Source of the DNA: Tsukamurella pulmonis
GTDB taxonomy: Bacteria; Actinomycetota; Actinomycetes; Mycobacteriales; Mycobacteriaceae
Length of the DNA stretch: 64,000 nt
Reading direction: 5' to 3'
NCBI RefSeq assembly: GCF_900103175.1
Contig: NZ_FNLF01000002.1
Location: forward strand, 1,364,001 to 1,428,000
Part shown: piece by piece, positions 37,750-47,010 of the stretch
How positions within the stretch are numbered: the stretch's first letter is position 1
Layout of the letters: each line of letters opens with the position of its first letter
The notes under the pieces: generated by a model
What the model was told of the DNA's origin: nothing
The model's input: the letters and a program-made list of their open reading frames with translations, nothing else
Database searches by the model: none
Position numbers and translations under genes: made by a program

Positions 37750-40337
37750 CGGACGCTACTGAGCAGACCCCCGCTCTTCTGCCGGTGCCCTCGGTGCCGA
37801 AACGCACGGCGGAGCCGTACGTGCCGACGGCGTCGGCGATGCGACGCGCCCTGCGCCGGGCGCGGGACGGCGCGGTGCTCAACGTCGACGAGGCCCAGGT
37901 CCTCCTCGCCGCCCGCGGCGAGGACCTCGACGACCTGTGCCGTTCGGCCGCCCGGGTGCGCGACGCGGGCCTGCTCGAAGCGGGCCTGACGGGGGCCGAC
38001 GGTCGCCCGCAGGTCACCTACAGCAAGAAGGTCTTCATCCCGATCACGCGGCTGTGCCGCGACAAGTGCCACTACTGCACCTTCGTGACGGTGCCCGGCA
38101 AGCTGGCCGCGGAGGGTCACGGCGCCTACATGGAGCCCGACGAGATCCTCGAGGTGGCGCGACGCGGAGCCGAACTCGGCTGCCACGAGGCGCTGTTCAC
38201 CCTGGGCGACCGGCCGGAGGACCGCTGGGAGGCGGCCCGCACCTGGCTCGACGAGCGGGGCTACGACTCGACCCTGGACTACGTGCGCGCCATGGCGATC
38301 CGCGTGCTCGAGGAGACGGGCCTGCTGCCGCACCTGAACCCGGGCGTCATGAGCTGGGAGGAGCTCTCGCGGCTCAAGCCCGTCGCGCCGTCGATGGGCA
38401 TGATGCTCGAGACCACCTCGGAGCGGCTCTTCACCGAGAAGGGGCAGCCGCACTACGGCTCGCCCGACAAGGACCCGGCGGTGCGGCTGCGCACCCTCAC
38501 CGACGCCGGGCGTCTCTCGGTCCCGTTCACCACGGGCCTGCTCATCGGCATCGGCGAGGACGAGCGCGAGCGCGCCGAGTCGATCATGGCCATCCGCAAG
38601 GTGCACAAGGCCTTCGGGCACGTGCAGGAGGTCATCATCCAGAACTTCCGCGCCAAGCCGGACACCGCGATGCGCTCCGTCGAGGACGCGGATCTCGAGG
38701 TCTACCGCGCGGCGATCGCCGTGACCCGCATGGTGCTCGGCCCGTCGATGCGGGTGCAGGCGCCGCCGAACCTGGTCTCCGCGGAGGAGTGCCGCCTGCT
38801 GCTGGAGGCCGGCGTCGACGACTGGGGCGGCGTCTCGCCGGTCACCCCGGACCACGTGAACCCGGAGCGGCCCTGGCCGGACCTGGACGCGCTCGCGCAG
38901 ATCACCGCCGACGCGGGATTCGAACTGCGCCAGCGGCTCACGGCGCAGCCCAAGTACGTGCGCGCCGGCAACCCGTGGATCGATCCGCGGGTCGCGCCGC
39001 ACGTCGCCGCCCTCGCCGACGCGGAGACCGGGCTCGCGGATCCGGACGCGATGCCCGCCGGCCTGCCGTGGCAGGAGCCCGACGAGGAGTGGGCGTCGTC
39101 CGGCCGCACCGACCTGAACACCGCGATCGACGTCGACGGCCGCAACACCGACACCCGCTCGGATCTGGGATCGGCGTTCGGCGACTGGGAATCGGTGCGG
39201 GAGCAGGTGCTCTCGCTGTCCGCGCCGGAGAAGGTCGAATCGGATGTGCTCTCGGCCCTGAGGGCGGCCGAGAAGAATCCCGGCGGCCTGAGCGACGACC
39301 AGTACCGCGCGCTCGCCTACGCGGACGGCAGCGGCCTGGAAGCCCTGGTGGCCCTGGCGGATCAACTCCGCAAGGACGCCGTGGGCGAGGTCGTGACCTA
39401 CGTGGTCAACCGCAACATCAACTTCACCAACATCTGTTACACCGGCTGCCGGTTCTGCGCCTTCGCGCAGCGCAAGGGCGACGCGGATGCGTTCACGCTC
39501 TCGATGAACGAGGTGGCCGACCGCGCCGAGGAGGCGTGGCGGGTGGGCGCGACCGAGGTGTGCATGCAGGGCGGCATCGACCCGGACCTGCCCGCCACCG
39601 GCTACGCCGACCTGGTGCGCGCGGTCAAGCAGCGCGTGCCCGGCATGCACGTGCACGCCTTCAGCCCGATGGAGATCGTCAACGGCGCGGCCCGCTCGGG
39701 GGAGTCGGTGCGGGACTGGCTGATCGGGCTGCGCGAGGCCGGCCTGGACACCATCCCCGGCACTGCGGCCGAGATCCTCGATGACGAGGTGCGCTGGGTG
39801 CTCACCAAGGGCAAGCTGCCCACCTCCGCGTGGATCGACGTGGTCACCACGGCGCACGAGGTGGGCATCCGGTCGTCGTCGACGATGATGTACGGCCACG
39901 TCGACAACCCGTCGCACTGGGTCACGCACCTCAACGTGCTCAAGGGCATCCAGGACCGCACCGGCGGTTTCACCGAGTTCGTGCCGCTGCCCTTCGTGCA
40001 CCAGAGCGCGCCGCTGTACCTCGCGGGCGCCGCGCGGCCCGGGCCCACCAAGCGCGACAACCGCGCGGTGCACGCCCTGGCGCGGGTGATGCTGCACGGG
40101 CGTATCGAGCACGTTCAGACTTCATGGGTGAAACTGGGCACAGCGGGTACCCAGGCCATGCTGCAGGGCGGCGCGAACGACCTGGGTGGCACGCTCATGG
40201 AGGAGACGATCTCGCGGATGGCGGGATCGGCGCACGGATCGGAGAAGACGGTGGCGGAACTGCACGCTATTGCCAACGGCATCGGGCGCCCGGCGCGCGA
40301 GCGCACCACGACGCACGCCCAGCGGGGTGCCGCGTGA
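37746..40337 (+). CDS. fbiC: FO synthase (fused CofG/CofH), coenzyme F420 synthesis
   Basis: The 863-residue enzyme makes the deazaflavin FO from tyrosine and 5-amino-6-ribitylaminouracil. It has two radical SAM halves: CofG-like with [10 protein letters not shown] near residue 102, and CofH-like with [10 protein letters not shown] near 563, each giving the Cx3Cx2C cluster motif. Length is close to the 856 residues of mycobacterial FbiC. The GTG at 37746 overlaps the preceding stop. Both halves appear intact. Confidence 0.97.
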   Translation: MTDATEQTPALLPVPSVPKRTAEPYVPTASAMRRALRRARDGAVLNVDEAQVLLAARGEDLDDLCRSAARVRDAGLLEAGLTGADGRPQVTYSKKVFIPITRLCRDKCHYCTFVTVPGKLAAEGHGAYMEPDEILEVARRGAELGCHEALFTLGDRPEDRWEAARTWLDERGYDSTLDYVRAMAIRVLEETGLLPHLNPGVMSWEELSRLKPVAPSMGMMLETTSERLFTEKGQPHYGSPDKDPAVRLRTLTDAGRLSVPFTTGLLIGIGEDERERAESIMAIRKVHKAFGHVQEVIIQNFRAKPDTAMRSVEDADLEVYRAAIAVTRMVLGPSMRVQAPPNLVSAEECRLLLEAGVDDWGGVSPVTPDHVNPERPWPDLDALAQITADAGFELRQRLTAQPKYVRAGNPWIDPRVAPHVAALADAETGLADPDAMPAGLPWQEPDEEWASSGRTDLNTAIDVDGRNTDTRSDLGSAFGDWESVREQVLSLSAPEKVESDVLSALRAAEKNPGGLSDDQYRALAYADGSGLEALVALADQLRKDAVGEVVTYVVNRNINFTNICYTGCRFCAFAQRKGDADAFTLSMNEVADRAEEAWRVGATEVCMQGGIDPDLPATGYADLVRAVKQRVPGMHVHAFSPMEIVNGAARSGESVRDWLIGLREAGLDTIPGTAAEILDDEVRWVLTKGKLPTSAWIDVVTTAHEVGIRSSSTMMYGHVDNPSHWVTHLNVLKGIQDRTGGFTEFVPLPFVHQSAPLYLAGAARPGPTKRDNRAVHALARVMLHGRIEHVQTSWVKLGTAGTQAMLQGGANDLGGTLMEETISRMAGSAHGSEKTVAELHAIANGIGRPARERTTTHAQRGAA

Positions 40338-41101
40338 ACGCCCTCGAGCCGCGCGGCGGCGCGGTGACGGGCACGGTCAGCGACCTGGATCTGGCGCGCA
40401 CGGTCGGGGTGTTCGTGGCGGCGGCCCGCCCGGCGGTCGCCGGGGCGCGCTTCGTCTCCACGCTCGCCGGCCTCACGCCGATCCCGGTGGTCAACGGCTA
40501 CCTGCGCCGTGACGCCGACGGCCGCTCGCGGTGGTGGGTGATCCCCGTCGGCGCGGTGTCGACGGTGGCCGTGGCCTGGCCGGGCGCGCTCGGCGTCGTC
40601 GCGCGCCTGCTGCCGCTGCAGACCTACCTGGGCTTCGCGAACCAGACGCTGGTCGTGGTCGGTGTCGCGGGCGAGCACGGCGTGGATCAGGTGCCGGAGC
40701 AGATCGACCTGGTCGCGCGCGTACTCTCGCGGCGCCAGATCGACGCCCGCACGCTGCTGGGCGACCACCCGGGCTTCCAGGACCTGGTGCCCGTGCGGGA
40801 GACCACCGACAAGCTGCGCGGCGGTGTCTTCTCGGCCGTCGGCGCCGTGCGGGACGTCCTGGGCATGGTGAAGTCGGCACGCTCCGCGCTCGAAGCGCGG
40901 CCCAAGCCCGCCGGCGTCTTCGACACCCTCGGCAAGCTGCCCGTGGTGGGTGCTGCCGCCGGGTACGTGGGCGAATTCGCCACGCTGCGCATCGTCGAGG
41001 CCCGGGCCTCCGACGGTGCGAAGATCCTCGGCCTCGAGGCCGCCTTCGCGGGCGGTGCGGCACCGTCGGGCATCGAAGCCGATCCCGAGTCGGAGTCGTA
41101 G
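40334..41101 (+). CDS. Hypothetical protein coupled to fbiC
   Basis: The 255-residue protein is of unrecognised family. It is rich in Val, Ala and Gly, with moderately hydrophobic stretches (about residues 28-50, 70-90 and 95-112) but no convincing membrane anchor, and no cysteines. The GTG start overlaps the fbiC stop (GTGA), so it ends an operon that runs from lpqW through mshB and fbiC. Context suggests a role with F420 or cell-envelope metabolism. Base composition and codon use look native. Confidence 0.7.
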   Translation: MNALEPRGGAVTGTVSDLDLARTVGVFVAAARPAVAGARFVSTLAGLTPIPVVNGYLRRDADGRSRWWVIPVGAVSTVAVAWPGALGVVARLLPLQTYLGFANQTLVVVGVAGEHGVDQVPEQIDLVARVLSRRQIDARTLLGDHPGFQDLVPVRETTDKLRGGVFSAVGAVRDVLGMVKSARSALEARPKPAGVFDTLGKLPVVGAAAGYVGEFATLRIVEARASDGAKILGLEAAFAGGAAPSGIEADPESES

Positions 41102-41146
41102 CCAGGCACCGTCGTCGCTAGTCGACGGTTCCCCCTCGATCCGTCC

Positions 41147-41183
41147 CCTCCCCGCCCCAACGCCGGTCGTTCCGGTGGGGAGG
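41147..41183. terminator. Hairpin between convergent genes
   Basis: CCTCCCC (41147-41153) pairs with GGGGAGG (41177-41183), with an inner CCGG-CCGG pairing at 41163-41175. It lies between the convergent fbiC operon and the nucleoside transporter and could stop transcription from either side. There is no T-run. Confidence 0.4.
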
Positions 41184-41221
41184 CGACGAATCGGTGGGGA
41201 GAGGGCGTGGTCGGCGCCGCG

Positions 41222-42439
41222 TCAGGAGATGAGGCCGACGACGGTGGCGGAGAGGAACGAGACCAGCGTCGCGCCGTAGAGCAGCTTGAGGCCGAACTTG
41301 GCGATCTGATCGCCCTGTGACGGGGCGAGCGACTTCGCGGCGCCGGCGATGATGCCGATCGAGCTGAAGTTGGCGAAGGAGACCAGGAAGGTCTGCACGA
41401 TCGCGGTGGCCCGCTCGCTCATCACGACGGCGCCGCCGGGGTTCTGCGGGGTGAAGGAGAGCATCGCCACGAACTCGTTGCTCACCAGCTTCGTGGCCAT
41501 GATCTGGCCCGCCTGCACGCACTCGCTCCAGGGGACGCCCGTCAGCCACGCCAGGGGCGCGAAGATGTGCCCCAGCACGTCCTGGAAGGTCGTGCCGTTG
41601 AAGACCCAGGCGAAGAGGCCGTTGACGAGGGCGAGCAACGCGACGAAGCCGATGAGCATCGCGGCCACCGTCAGCGCGACCTTGGCGCCGTCGAGGATGT
41701 ACTCGCCGAGCATCTCGAAGAAGGACTGCTTCTTCTGCTCGGGGGCGGCGAAGACGTCGTCCTCGGGCGCCACCTCGTACGGGTTGAGCAGCGAGACCAC
41801 GATGAAGGCGCCGAACAGGTTCAGCACGATCGCCGCCACCACGTAGCGGGGCTGGATCATCACCATGTACGAGCCGACGATCGACATCGAGACCGTCGAC
41901 ATGGCGGACGCCGACAGCGTGTAGAGCCGGTTCGGCGGCAGCGTCGGCAGGATCTTCTTGATCGCGATGAAGTTCTCGGACTGGCCGATGATCGCCGAGC
42001 TCACCGCGTTGAAGGACTCCAGCTTGGGCATGCCGGTGACCTTCGACAGCACCAGGCCGAGGTACTTGATGATCAGCGGCAGCAGCTTGATGAACTGCAG
42101 GATGCCGATGATCGCCGAGATCACGATGATCGGGAGCAGCACGTTCATGAAGAACGGCCCCGCCCCGTCGGGGTTGGTCTTGTAGTCGACCAGCCCGCCG
42201 AAGACGAACGACGTTCCCTCGTGCGCGAACCCGAGGAGGTTCGTGAAGCCCCGCGAGAGAGCGTCGATCACCTTCTCGCCGACCGGTGTCTTGAGCATGA
42301 TCAGCCCCAGGATGAACTGGATGGCGATCATCCCGATGATGTACGGCGCCTTCTTCTTGAGCATCGCGACGTTCCGGGTGGGAAGGTACGCGAGGAGGAG
42401 GAAGACGATCAGCCCGAAGGTACCGACGATTACGTGCAC
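41222..42439 (-). CDS. Concentrative nucleoside transporter (NupC/CNT family)
   Basis: This is a 405-residue cation-coupled nucleoside importer with about ten membrane segments. Family motifs are QSENFIAIK near residue 153 (nucleoside-binding Gln and Glu), the SYM segment near 190, and VSNEFVAML near 325 (Asn and Glu of the second half). These match CNT transporters. The GTG at 42439 is the only suitable start. It stands alone between the fbiC operon and ferredoxin. Whether purines or pyrimidines are preferred cannot be told. Confidence 0.9.
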   Translation of the reverse strand: MHVIVGTFGLIVFLLLAYLPTRNVAMLKKKAPYIIGMIAIQFILGLIMLKTPVGEKVIDALSRGFTNLLGFAHEGTSFVFGGLVDYKTNPDGAGPFFMNVLLPIIVISAIIGILQFIKLLPLIIKYLGLVLSKVTGMPKLESFNAVSSAIIGQSENFIAIKKILPTLPPNRLYTLSASAMSTVSMSIVGSYMVMIQPRYVVAAIVLNLFGAFIVVSLLNPYEVAPEDDVFAAPEQKKQSFFEMLGEYILDGAKVALTVAAMLIGFVALLALVNGLFAWVFNGTTFQDVLGHIFAPLAWLTGVPWSECVQAGQIMATKLVSNEFVAMLSFTPQNPGGAVVMSERATAIVQTFLVSFANFSSIGIIAGAAKSLAPSQGDQIAKFGLKLLYGATLVSFLSATVVGLIS

Positions 42440-42547
42440 CCGTGAATGAAATCACAAGGCGGGAGGTTAGGCGACACTTCTTTGTGACGCGTTCCAGCGG
42501 CGCGGAATACTGTGTGGTGGAAGCAGTCGGTGCGAAGGAGATGACAG

Positions 42548-42874
42548 GTGACGTACACCATCGCAGAGCCCTGTGTGGATGTGCTCGACAAGGCATGTAT
42601 CGAGGAGTGCCCCGTCGACTGTATCTACGAGGGCAACCGGATGCTGTACATCCAGCCCGACGAGTGCGTGGACTGCGGCGCCTGTGAGCCGGTGTGCCCC
42701 GTCGAGGCGATCTTCTACGAGGACGACGTGCCGGACGAGTGGGCCGAGTACGTGACCGCGAACATCGATTTCTTCAACGAGATCGGTTCGCCCGGCGGTG
42801 CCGCCAAGCAGGGGAAGATCGACTACGACCACCCCTTCATCAAGGCGCTCCCGCCCATGAACACCGAGCACTGA
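42548..42874 (+). CDS. fdxA: Seven-iron ferredoxin
   Basis: This 108-residue electron carrier has one [3Fe-4S] and one [4Fe-4S] cluster. Cys9, Cys17, Cys21 and Cys25 and the second set Cys40, Cys43, Cys46 and Cys50 (CVDCGACEPVCP) are all present. Mycobacterial homologues (FdxA/FdxC type) serve cytochrome P450s and central redox enzymes. GTG at 42548 follows AAGGAG by eight bases. dapC begins one base after its stop, an association shared with M. tuberculosis. Confidence 0.95.
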   Translation: MTYTIAEPCVDVLDKACIEECPVDCIYEGNRMLYIQPDECVDCGACEPVCPVEAIFYEDDVPDEWAEYVTANIDFFNEIGSPGGAAKQGKIDYDHPFIKALPPMNTEH

Positions 42875-42875
42875 C

Positions 42876-43979
42876 GTGCCACGCGTGCCCGTGGCGTCCG
42901 GCCTGCCGGACTTCCCGTGGGACACCCTCGCGGGAGCCAAGGCGAAGGCCGCCGCGCACGTCGGCGGCATCGTCGACCTCTCGGTCGGCACGCCCGTCGA
43001 TCCGGTGGCCGAGCCGATCCGCCGTGCCCTCTACGAGGGTTCGGCGTTCCCCGGCTACCCGGCGACGATCGGCACCGTCGCGCTGCGCGAGGCCGCGGCC
43101 GAGGCCCTGAGCCGGCGGTACGGCACCGTCGAACTGCCGGAGAACGCGATCCTGCCCGTGATCGGGACCAAGGAGGCGATCGCGCAGCTGCCGTCGACGC
43201 TGGGCCTCGGCGCGGGTGACGTGGTCGTGATCCCCGAGGTCGCGTATCCCACGTACGAGGTGGGCGCGCTGCTCGCCGGCGCGCGGCCGGTGCGGGCCGA
43301 CGGTACCGCCCAGCTCGGCCCGGAGCGGCCGGCGCTGGTCTTCATCAATTCGCCGTCGAACCCGACCGGCAAGGTGCTCGGCATCGACCACCTGCGCAAG
43401 GTGGTGCAGTGGGCGCGCGAGCGCGGCGCGATCGTGGCCTCCGACGAGTGCTACCTGGGCCTGGCCTGGGAGGCCGAGCCCGTGTCGGTGCTCGACCCGC
43501 GCGTCTGCGACGGCGACACCACCGGCCTGATCGCGATCCACTCGCTCTCGAAGACCTCCAACCTGGCGTCGTACCGCGCGGGCTTCCTCGCGGGCGACCC
43601 GGCGCTCATCGCCGAGCTGGCGGCGGTGCGCAAGCACGCCGGCGCGATCGTGCCGTTCCCGATCCAGGCGGCCATGAGCTACGCGCTGTCGGTCGACGAG
43701 CACGAGGCGGAGCAGCGCGCCCGGTACGCCGCGCGCCGCGCGGTGCTGCTGCAGGCCGTGCGCGGTGCGGGCTTCACCGTCGATCACTCCGAGGCGGGGC
43801 TGTACCTGTGGTCCACGCGCGGCGAGCCGTGTCGTGACACCGTCGACTGGCTCGCCGAGCGCGGCATCCTCGCCGCCCCGGGCGAGTTCTACGGCCCGCA
43901 GGGTGCGCAGCACGTGCGCATCGCGATGACCGCGACGGACGAGCGGATCGCCGCCGCCGCCCAGCGCCTGGCCCGATGA
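42876..43979 (+). CDS. dapC: N-succinyldiaminopimelate aminotransferase
   Basis: The 367-residue PLP aminotransferase acts in the succinylase branch of lysine/diaminopimelate synthesis; dapD and dapE are also in this window. The PLP lysine lies in SLSKTSNLASYRAGF near residue 228, with NSPSNPTG near 158 and SDECYLG near 190 as cofactor contacts. It starts one base after fdxA. Its stop overlaps the start of the DUF692/MNIO gene (ATGA), coupling the two. Confidence 0.93.
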   Translation: MPRVPVASGLPDFPWDTLAGAKAKAAAHVGGIVDLSVGTPVDPVAEPIRRALYEGSAFPGYPATIGTVALREAAAEALSRRYGTVELPENAILPVIGTKEAIAQLPSTLGLGAGDVVVIPEVAYPTYEVGALLAGARPVRADGTAQLGPERPALVFINSPSNPTGKVLGIDHLRKVVQWARERGAIVASDECYLGLAWEAEPVSVLDPRVCDGDTTGLIAIHSLSKTSNLASYRAGFLAGDPALIAELAAVRKHAGAIVPFPIQAAMSYALSVDEHEAEQRARYAARRAVLLQAVRGAGFTVDHSEAGLYLWSTRGEPCRDTVDWLAERGILAAPGEFYGPQGAQHVRIAMTATDERIAAAAQRLAR

Positions 43980-44863
43980 GCCTCACCGGCGTCTCGGCCG
44001 CGTGGCGGCCCGAGCTCGCCGGGATGCTGCTCGACGGCGCGCGGTCCGGTTCCGTCTCGTTCACGGAGGTGGTGGCGGAGAACGTCGACCCCGCCGACCC
44101 ACCTGCAGATCTGGTGGAACTGGTGCGCCTGGGCGTCACCGTCGTGCCGCACGGCGTGACGCTGGGCATCGCGGGTGCCGACCGCCCCGATTCGGGCCGG
44201 CTGCGGCGGCTCGCGGACCTGGCCCTCGCGTTCGACGCGCCGCTGGTCAGCGAGCACGTCGCCTTCGTCCGTGCCGGCGGCATCGGGCTCGACGGGGATG
44301 TGACGATCGGTCCGCACGACGACGTCCTCGAGGCCGGCCACCTGATGCCCGCCCCGCGCACCCCGGAGGCGCTCGACGTGCTGGTGGAGAACGTGCACTT
44401 CGCGCAGGCGGCGCTGCCCGTGCCGCTGGCGCTCGAGAACATCGCGGCCCTGTTCGCGTGGCCCGAGGACGACTACGACGAGCCGGCCTACCTGCGGGAA
44501 CTGGTCGAGCGGACCGGGGTGCGCCTGGTGCTCGACCTGGCGAACGTCTACGCCTCCTGCACCGCCCGCGGGGTGGACGCGGTCGCGGAACTGCGGCGGT
44601 ACCCGCTCGAGGCCGTCGCGTACGTTCACATCGCGGGCGGGCGCTTCGACGGCGACCTCTACCTCGATACCCATGCCGACCCGATATGTCCGGAAGTTCT
44701 TGATCTCCTTGCGGTCTGGCGGGATTCACAGGGTCCTCTTGGGGGCGTTCGTGCAGGTGAGAGCCTGTTGCCCGGAGTGTTGCTCGAACGTGACGAGTCC
44801 GTGATCGAATCCGCGGTCCGGCACGAGATGCTGTGCCTACGAGAGGTTCTCGGGATCGACTGA
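43976..44863 (+). CDS. DUF692/MNIO iron-dependent oxidase
   Basis: The 295-residue TIM-barrel protein belongs to the multinuclear non-haem iron oxidases (the MbnB/TglH group, formerly DUF692), which modify cysteines or other residues in ribosomal peptides. Metal-ligand motifs are in place: Glu31 (EVVAEN), His59 (VPHGVTLG), Glu93-His94 (SEH), Glu154-Asn155 (LEN), Asp187 and Asn190 (LDLAN), His218 (YVHIAGG), Asp231 and His233 (DTH) and Glu240. The ATG overlaps the dapC stop. The next two genes encode a Cys/Ser-rich peptide and a small protein that could be its precursor and partner. The substrate assignment is inference from context. Confidence 0.85.
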   Translation: MSLTGVSAAWRPELAGMLLDGARSGSVSFTEVVAENVDPADPPADLVELVRLGVTVVPHGVTLGIAGADRPDSGRLRRLADLALAFDAPLVSEHVAFVRAGGIGLDGDVTIGPHDDVLEAGHLMPAPRTPEALDVLVENVHFAQAALPVPLALENIAALFAWPEDDYDEPAYLRELVERTGVRLVLDLANVYASCTARGVDAVAELRRYPLEAVAYVHIAGGRFDGDLYLDTHADPICPEVLDLLAVWRDSQGPLGGVRAGESLLPGVLLERDESVIESAVRHEMLCLREVLGID

Positions 44864-44881
44864 ACGACCTGGAGGTGCGAG

Positions 44882-45163
44882 ATGGAATTCCTGGTGGTGT
44901 TCTTCGTGATCTTCGCAGTGATCGCCGCGTGCGTGTCCATCGCGGGCGGTCAGAACGGTGGGCGGCGCGGCGGGCGGTCCCGAGGGCGAGGCGGGTCGGC
45001 GGGCGACGGCGGCGGTTCGGCCTGGTTCTTCGGCGGCTCCGACGGCGGTTCGCACCACTCGGGCCACGATTCCGGTTCCAACTGCAGCGCGAGCAGCTGC
45101 GGGGGTTCGAGCAGTTGCGGGTCGAGCAGTTCGAGCAGTTCGAGCAGCTGTGGTTCCTCCTGA
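44882..45163 (+). CDS. Membrane-anchored Gly/Ser/Cys-rich peptide, candidate MNIO precursor
   Basis: This 93-residue protein has one hydrophobic segment at residues 3-21, an Arg/Gly stretch (RRGGRSRGR, 28-36), and a Gly/Ser tail with His58, His59 and His62 and cysteines at 68, 73, 79 and 90, three of them followed by Gly. By the positive-inside rule the tail should face the cytoplasm, where the oxidase could reach it. GGAGG lies seven bases before the ATG, so it is well translated. Its layout (anchor or leader, then a low-complexity Cys tail next to DUF692) is that of a modified-peptide precursor. No mature product is known. Confidence 0.7.
   Translation: MEFLVVFFVIFAVIAACVSIAGGQNGGRRGGRSRGRGGSAGDGGGSAWFFGGSDGGSHHSGHDSGSNCSASSCGGSSSCGSSSSSSSSSCGSS
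45122..45148 (+). repeat. Three tandem 9-bp units in the peptide tail
   Basis: TCGAGCAGT occurs twice and TCGAGCAGC once in direct tandem, encoding the Ser run before the last Cys. Such a repeat can gain or lose units by slippage without breaking the frame of the peptide, although the overlapping downstream gene would also be touched upstream of its start. Confidence 0.8.
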
Positions 45164-45551
45164 CGCGCGGGAGCGGTTGCGGCACCGGCAGGCCGAGGTC
45201 CTCGCGGATCTCCTGGCCTGCCGGGTGCCGCCCGGCTTCGATGCCGCCGGCGCCACGCTGACGGGCCGCGTCCTCGCGGTCAAGCGGGCGGGGGCCGCGG
45301 CCCGGGCCCTCCCGGCGCTGCGCACGTTGCCGGGCTGGCCGGGCGGCTTCGTCGACTACGCGGCATCGCATCCGAAAGCGGACTGCTCCGCCCACGACGC
45401 CCGCGACTACATCGCCTGGCTGCGCGCGCACGGCTCCGATGCCGAGCGCGCGTGGGTCGCGGTCGAGGCGGTCCGCAGCGGCGCGCGGCGCTGGGCCCTC
45501 GCGCACGGCCGGCCCGTGGTACGGGTGGGATCTCGGGTGTACGGCGGCTGA
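45150..45551 (+). CDS. Small putative partner protein of the MNIO cassette
   Basis: The 133-residue protein starts at the only in-frame GTG near the cassette, 14 bases before the end of the peptide gene, so translation is coupled. The N-terminal part (RLRHRQAEVLADLLACRVPP, then GFD, and later FVDYAASHPKAD and DYIAWLRAHG) resembles in pattern the N-terminus of HvfC/DUF2063-type partner proteins that present peptides to DUF692 enzymes. The C-terminal WALAHGRPVVRVGSRVYGG is unfamiliar. The likeness is by eye and weak. If right, it binds the precursor and the oxidase. Confidence 0.6.
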   Translation: MVPPDARERLRHRQAEVLADLLACRVPPGFDAAGATLTGRVLAVKRAGAAARALPALRTLPGWPGGFVDYAASHPKADCSAHDARDYIAWLRAHGSDAERAWVAVEAVRSGARRWALAHGRPVVRVGSRVYGG

Positions 45552-45653
45552 CTGTGGCGCGGGCATCGGCGCTCCGGCGCATGCCGACGAGGGTGCTGTG
45601 CACGGGCGGTCGCGCCCCCCGCGCAGGACGACGACGAATTTCGATGCTTTCGG

Positions 45654-45689
45654 TTGCGAATTGTACGACCGTCCGTGCTACGCTATCGC
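45654..45689 (+). promoter_or_regulatory. Possible promoter of small secreted-protein gene
   Basis: An AT-richer island holds TTGCGA (45654-45659) with TACGCT (45679-45684) at 19 bases, or TTGTAC (45661-45666) with TATCGC (45684-45689) at 17 bases. Either could drive the gene that follows. The rest of the gap 45552-45727 shows nothing else. Confidence 0.3.
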
Positions 45690-45727
45690 AAAGGTGATTG
45701 AGGTTCAGTTTCGATCGGGCGGTGAGG

Positions 45728-45988
45728 ATGAGATTCAACAAGGCGCGTGCGGCGCTGACGTCGGCATTGTGCGCGGCGGTGCTGGCGGGCGGTATCGGCC
45801 TGTGGACCGTGGAGTCCCGCCTGCTGGAGGGGCATCCGGAATGCTCGACCACGGGTGCCTCCCATGCCTCCATCGCCGCCATGACGGAGGCGGAAGTGGG
45901 CTCCGACGGGACGTCGACCTACGGCCGTGCGGTGGAGAAACTGCTCTCCAGGTTGGGGTGCAACGGGGCGCCCGTGTCCCGGAGTTGA
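45728..45988 (+). CDS. Hypothetical small exported protein
   Basis: The 86-residue protein has a basic N-terminus and a hydrophobic segment (about residues 6-24: ARAALTSALCAAVLAGGIGL) that reads as a signal peptide or anchor. The mature part carries two Cys (HPECSTTG and RLGCNGAP) that could form a disulfide. I do not recognise the family. The start is uncertain: ATG 45728 is chosen, but a GTG at 45722 and a TTG at 45698 are in frame. A large bidirectional terminator follows. Confidence 0.5.
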   Translation: MRFNKARAALTSALCAAVLAGGIGLWTVESRLLEGHPECSTTGASHASIAAMTEAEVGSDGTSTYGRAVEKLLSRLGCNGAPVSRS

Positions 45989-46005
45989 CGAACTGACATA
46001 CCCGA

Positions 46006-46053
46006 CGAACGCGAAACGGCGGCCGATGTACATCGGCCGCCGTTTCGCGTTCG
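46006..46053. terminator. 48-bp perfect palindrome, bidirectional terminator
   Basis: The 48 bases are perfectly self-complementary around 46029/46030, giving a 24-bp stem with core GGCGGCCGATGT/ACATCGGCCGCC and GAAAC/GTTTC outside it. It lies between the convergent small exported protein gene and dapD, where a two-way terminator is expected. The A/T-containing outer arms add some U-richness on each side. Confidence 0.85.
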
Positions 46054-46059
46054 AGGAGA

Positions 46060-47010
46060 TCAGTTCTTGTGCAGTGCGGCGTTCAGCTCGACGCCGTCGC
46101 TCTTCCACGGAACGACCTCGACCGCGCCGGTCATCGAGTTGCGGCGGAAGAGCAGGTTGCTCTTGCCGGCCAGCTCGCGCGCCTTGATGGTCTGCCCGTC
46201 CGGGCCGGTGACCTTGGTGCCGGCGGTGAGGTAGAGCCCCGCTTCGAGCACGCAGTCGTCGCCGAGCGGGATGCCGAGGCCCGAGTTGGCACCCAGGAGG
46301 CACCGCTCGCCGAGGGCGATGATCTCCTTGCCGCCGCCCGAGAGGGTGCCCATCGTCGATGCGCCGCCGCCGACGTCGGAGTGATCGCCGATGACCACGC
46401 CCGCCGAGATCCGGCCTTCGACCATCGCCGTGCCGAGCGTGCCCGCGTTGAAGTTCACGAAGCCCTCGTGCATCACCGTCGTGCCGTCGGCCAGGTGCGC
46501 GCCGAGGCGGACGCGGTCGGGGTCGCCGATCCGGACGCCGGTGGGCAGCACGTAGTCGACCATGCGGGGGAACTTGTCCACCGCGAGCACGGTGACGGTG
46601 CCGCGCTTGCGCAGTGCCGCGCGCACCAGCTCGAAGCCGGCGGGCGAGCAGGGGCCGAAGTTCGTCCACACCACGTTGGCCAGCAGGCCGAACTGGCCCT
46701 CCAGGCTCAGGCCGTGCGGCTGCACCAGGCGGTGGCTGAGCAGGTGCAGGCGCAGGTACACGTCGTGCGCATCGACGGGGGCGGCGCTCAGGTCCGCGAT
46801 CGTCGTCTCGACGACGACGGTGCGCACCTTGCGGTCCGCGTCCGCACCGGCGAGTGCGGTGAGCTCCGCCGGCGCGCCCGCGGGATCCTGCACCGAGCCG
46901 GCGGTGCCGCCGCCTTCGGTCAGCTCCGGCGCGGGGAACCAGGTGTCGAGCACCGTCCCGTCGTCGGTGAGGGTGGCCAGTCCGTACGCCTTCGCTCCAC
47001 GATTCGTCAC
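46060..47010 (-). CDS. dapD: Tetrahydrodipicolinate N-succinyltransferase
   Basis: This 316-residue trimeric left-handed beta-helix acyltransferase of the succinylase diaminopimelate pathway matches in length the 317-residue M. tuberculosis enzyme. Hexapeptide repeats run from about residue 165 to 270 ([49 protein letters not shown]). TACCCT (47018-47023, reverse strand) ends seven bases before the GTG at 47010, so a leaderless mRNA is likely. It is divergent from mgtE. Confidence 0.95.
   Translation of the reverse strand: MTNRGAKAYGLATLTDDGTVLDTWFPAPELTEGGGTAGSVQDPAGAPAELTALAGADADRKVRTVVVETTIADLSAAPVDAHDVYLRLHLLSHRLVQPHGLSLEGQFGLLANVVWTNFGPCSPAGFELVRAALRKRGTVTVLAVDKFPRMVDYVLPTGVRIGDPDRVRLGAHLADGTTVMHEGFVNFNAGTLGTAMVEGRISAGVVIGDHSDVGGGASTMGTLSGGGKEIIALGERCLLGANSGLGIPLGDDCVLEAGLYLTAGTKVTGPDGQTIKARELAGKSNLLFRRNSMTGAVEVVPWKSDGVELNAALHKN

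Noticed and set aside
42468-42490. Iron-box-like half site AGGTTAGGC upstream of fdxA.
   Set aside because: The left half matches the IdeR consensus, but the right half (GACACTTC) does not complete the palindrome.
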